Shown here: positions 7,774 through 9,454 of the stretch, in pieces | Position numbering within the stretch: the stretch's first letter is position 1 | How the letters are laid out: every line of letters begins with the position of its first letter | Notes under the pieces: model-generated | What the model was told of the DNA's origin: nothing | Seen by the model: the letters and a program-made list of their open reading frames with translations, nothing else | Databases searched by the model: none | Position numbers and translations under genes: made by a program | Assembly (NCBI GenBank): GCA_002509745.1 | Contig: DAWK01000178.1 | Location: 1 to 9,454 of the forward strand | DNA from: Methanobacteriaceae archaeon UBA349 | GTDB lineage: Archaea > Methanobacteriota > Methanobacteria > Methanobacteriales > Methanobacteriaceae | DNA length: 9,454 nucleotides | Direction of reading: 5' to 3'

Positions 7774-8370
7774 ATGATAAAAAAAGAAATAAATAGTTGT
7801 TCTAATGGCCTGGTTGAAGAAATCAAAAAAGATTACAGAGCTTCGGCCGACCTGGGATTAAACCGCTGCATGCAGTGTGGTATGTGTACGTCTAACTGTC
7901 CTGCTGCTCGTCACAGTAATTATGATCCTCGAGAAATGGTAAAAATGGTTCTGGATGACAACGCGGAAATTTTGGAAAACCCGGATATCTGGAACTGTTT
8001 TTACTGTTATACCTGTCAGAGTAACTGCCCGGTAAATAATAGTCCCTCTCAAGTTAACCAGATTCTAAGACAAATAGTACTCCAAAGTGGGGGAAAAAAC
8101 GAAAGGATATACCAGTTTCTAACCTATGGTTACAGTTTCATGGAATTTGGGGTAGGATTAATACCTACTGACTTTTTTGAAATAAGGGCCAATGATTTTG
8201 GTGAAAAATACAGGGAATTTAAAGACAAATTAGAAGATATCCGGGAAGAATTGGGTCTGGGTGAATACATCTTAACTGGAGAAGACCAAGAAGAAGTAAA
8301 GAACATACTCATCGAATCCGGATTCAAAAAACGATTAAAAACATTTAAAGAAGCAGGAGAATCATTATAA
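7774..8370 (+). CDS. hdrC: CoB-CoM heterodisulfide reductase subunit C (HdrC)
   Basis: A 198-residue iron-sulfur protein. It is the electron-transfer subunit of soluble heterodisulfide reductase, passing electrons from HdrA to HdrB for reduction of CoM-S-S-CoB in the last step of methanogenesis. Two complete [4Fe-4S] motifs are visible: C32-x2-C35-x2-C38-x3-C42-P and C75-x2-C78-x2-C81-x3-C85-P. The second lies in the 'WNCFYCYTCQSNCP' context typical of HdrC. Residues 140-198 are a charged helical tail (rich in Lys/Glu), somewhat longer than I expect for a typical HdrC of about 185 residues. ATG 7774 has GAGG at 7760-7763, ten bases upstream. hdrB follows after 103 bases. The protein could serve a paralogous or alternative complex, because its partner HdrB is atypical. 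No hdrA is seen here, which is normal because hdrA often lies elsewhere in this group. Confidence 0.9.
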   Translation: MIKKEINSCSNGLVEEIKKDYRASADLGLNRCMQCGMCTSNCPAARHSNYDPREMVKMVLDDNAEILENPDIWNCFYCYTCQSNCPVNNSPSQVNQILRQIVLQSGGKNERIYQFLTYGYSFMEFGVGLIPTDFFEIRANDFGEKYREFKDKLEDIREELGLGEYILTGEDQEEVKNILIESGFKKRLKTFKEAGESL

Positions 8371-8377
8371 TTCTTTA

Positions 8378-8390
8378 TTTTTATTTAATT
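8378..8390 (+). terminator. weak U-rich stretch after hdrC
   Basis: A short T-rich stretch begins eight bases after the hdrC stop. Together with TATA-like sequence further into the spacer, it may allow partial termination and independent hdrB transcription. Confidence 0.25.
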
Positions 8391-8414
8391 ACTAAAAGAC
8401 CATAAATTAAAATC

Positions 8415-8428
8415 CTTTAAATTATAAT
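8415..8428 (+). promoter_or_regulatory. possible internal TATA-like box for hdrB
   Basis: TTTAAATTATAATA lies about 50 bases before ATG 8474 in the hdrC-hdrB spacer. Initiation near 8448 would leave the AGGT ribosome binding site (8462-8465) in a short leader. This box competes with the view that hdrC and hdrB form one simple operon. Confidence 0.3.
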
Positions 8429-8431
8429 ACC

Positions 8432-8461
8432 AAATTTATAACTCAATTAAAAATTTATAAC
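8432..8461 (+). repeat. 11-bp direct repeat upstream of hdrB
   Basis: AAATTTATAAC occurs exactly twice, at 8432-8442 and 8451-8461, with a 19-base period. The second copy ends at the ribosome binding site. Each copy contains TTATAAC, the same heptamer that forms the dyad before hdrC. Confidence 0.5.
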
Positions 8462-8473
8462 AGGTAAGATACG

Positions 8474-9406
8474 ATGAAAAACATTCCTGATAAGAATATT
8501 TTCCTATTTAAAAGCTGCATGGTAAATGTGGAGTATCCTGGAGTAGAATCGTCCACTAAGTATGTATTTGATAAATTGGGAATTGATTATACTATAGATC
8601 CTAAACAATCCTGCTGTACGGGTTTAGGTCATTATTACGACCTTTTTGATCAGGTTTCAACCTCGGCTGTAGCAGCCCGTAATATATTTCTGGCCAGAAG
8701 TACTGGACATGAAAATATTGTGACAATGTGTTCCACCTGCTATGCCATACTAAAAAAATCCATTAATTTACTAAATAACAATACAGAGGCTCGAGATGAG
8801 ATAAATGGGATTCTAGAAAGGGCAGGGTTATCCCACATGAAATATGAGGTTAATGATTTAAGTAGCGAGAATAATGTATTCCACATGGTGGAAATATTAT
8901 ATTCTAAAATAAATGAACTTGCACCAAAAATTAAAAAGGACTTTTCTAATATTAAGATAGCCACTCATCATGCTTGTCACTACTGTAAAATTTATACTGA
9001 GGATTCTCTGACGGATTTTAGAAATCCCATGCTACTGGATGAAATTGCAGAGGCCTTTGGAGGAGAAGTGGTGGAATGGTACGACTTTAAAAAAGCAACA
9101 TGTGGTGCTGGGTTTAGTCAAATATTTGCTAACAAGGAATTATCCATGTCTGCCACAGCTGATAAACTATTGGCCCTAGAAGGAGAAGCAGATTTATTAT
9201 TACATATGTGTCCCAACTGTCAGACTCAATTAGACCGTTATCAACCGGTTTTGGAGAAGGAACTGGGTAGAAAACTCAATTTGGTTCATTTAAGTGTGGC
9301 CCAGATGGCGGCCTTGGGAATGGGTGCCGACCCTTACAAAGTACTGGGTATACAGACCCACAGCGTACCGGTTGAAGGGTTACTGGAGAAAATTAAGGAC
9401 ATATAA
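8474..9406 (+). CDS. hdrB: CoB-CoM heterodisulfide reductase subunit B (HdrB), variant second CCG motif
   Basis: A 310-residue subunit that should carry the catalytic iron-sulfur centres reducing CoM-S-S-CoB, working with HdrC and HdrA in the cytoplasm. The first CCG domain is intact: C15, C47-C48, C86 and C89 (CSTC). The second has C168 ('HHACHYCK'), a single cysteine at 210 in 'KATCGAG' where the family normally has CCG, and C246-x2-C249 ('CPNC'). Thr209 replaces the first Cys of the pair, and an extra Cys171 lies near C168. The following glycine-rich segment is also altered (GAGFSQ). One of the two non-cubane clusters described for canonical HdrB may therefore be different or absent, which suggests a divergent paralog. 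ATG 8474 has AGGT at 8462-8465, eight bases upstream. Its TAA overlaps a downstream ATG (TAATG). HdrB family assignment is confident; equivalence to the main methanogenic HdrB is less so. Confidence 0.9.
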   Translation: MKNIPDKNIFLFKSCMVNVEYPGVESSTKYVFDKLGIDYTIDPKQSCCTGLGHYYDLFDQVSTSAVAARNIFLARSTGHENIVTMCSTCYAILKKSINLLNNNTEARDEINGILERAGLSHMKYEVNDLSSENNVFHMVEILYSKINELAPKIKKDFSNIKIATHHACHYCKIYTEDSLTDFRNPMLLDEIAEAFGGEVVEWYDFKKATCGAGFSQIFANKELSMSATADKLLALEGEADLLLHMCPNCQTQLDRYQPVLEKELGRKLNLVHLSVAQMAALGMGADPYKVLGIQTHSVPVEGLLEKIKDI

Positions 9407-9412
9407 TGAAAT

Positions 9413-9454
9413 TTATTTGAAGATTATTGTTATTTGGAAGATATTTATTTGGAA
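9413..9454 (+). repeat. degenerate tandem TTATTTG(G)AA repeats at the window edge
   Basis: Three similar units begin at 9413, 9430 and 9445 (TTATTTGAAGAT, TTATTTGGAAGAT, TTATTTGGAA), with 17- and 15-base spacing. The array runs off the window, so its full length is unknown. It could be spacer sequence or the start of a repetitive coding region. Confidence 0.4.

Overview
The window looks like chromosomal DNA of a methanogenic archaeon, most likely a Methanobacterium-type member of the Methanobacteriales. The taxonomic clues are heterodisulfide reductase subunits HdrC and HdrB at the right end, a DUF4013 membrane protein, low GC with very AT-rich spacers, archaeal TATA-like boxes, U-tract terminators, and GGAGGT or GGTGAT ribosome binding sites. 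The genus is inferred from gene content, not from a database match.

Layout from left to right. (1) Bases 105-1760, plus strand: a large soluble CrtC/AttH-type (double-lipocalin) protein with a helical N-terminal extension and an unusual Cys cluster. (2) Bases 4095 down to 1984, minus strand: three accessory genes. They are an HXXEE-domain membrane protein, a GNAT acetyltransferase and a DJ-1/PfpI family protein. The first two form a tight pair. Between them lies an 8-codon reading frame with a strong ribosome binding site, and its stop codon overlaps the acetyltransferase start codon. (3) Bases 4349-5173, plus strand: a DUF4013 multi-pass membrane protein, divergent from the HXXEE gene and followed by a long series of U-tracts. 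(4) Bases 5368-7518, plus strand: a P1B-type heavy-metal ATPase of the Zn/Cd/Pb type. A Cys/His-rich N-terminal tail replaces the usual HMA domain. Its promoter overlaps a 20-bp near-perfect dyad resembling an ArsR/SmtB metalloregulator site. (5) Bases 7774-8370 and 8474-9406, plus strand: HdrC and HdrB, the electron-transfer and catalytic subunits of CoB-CoM heterodisulfide reductase. This HdrB has lost one of the paired cysteines in its second CCG motif.

Functionally the window mixes an energy-metabolism pair (hdrC-hdrB, the last step of methanogenesis) with accessory genes for metal efflux, small-molecule acetylation and stress. I see no mobile element, CRISPR array, tRNA or rRNA. The points most worth a second look are the Cys-deficient HdrB, the ATPase operator, the coupled mini-reading frame before the acetyltransferase, and the CrtC-like protein in a methanogen. 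I did not find a clearly new multi-gene system.
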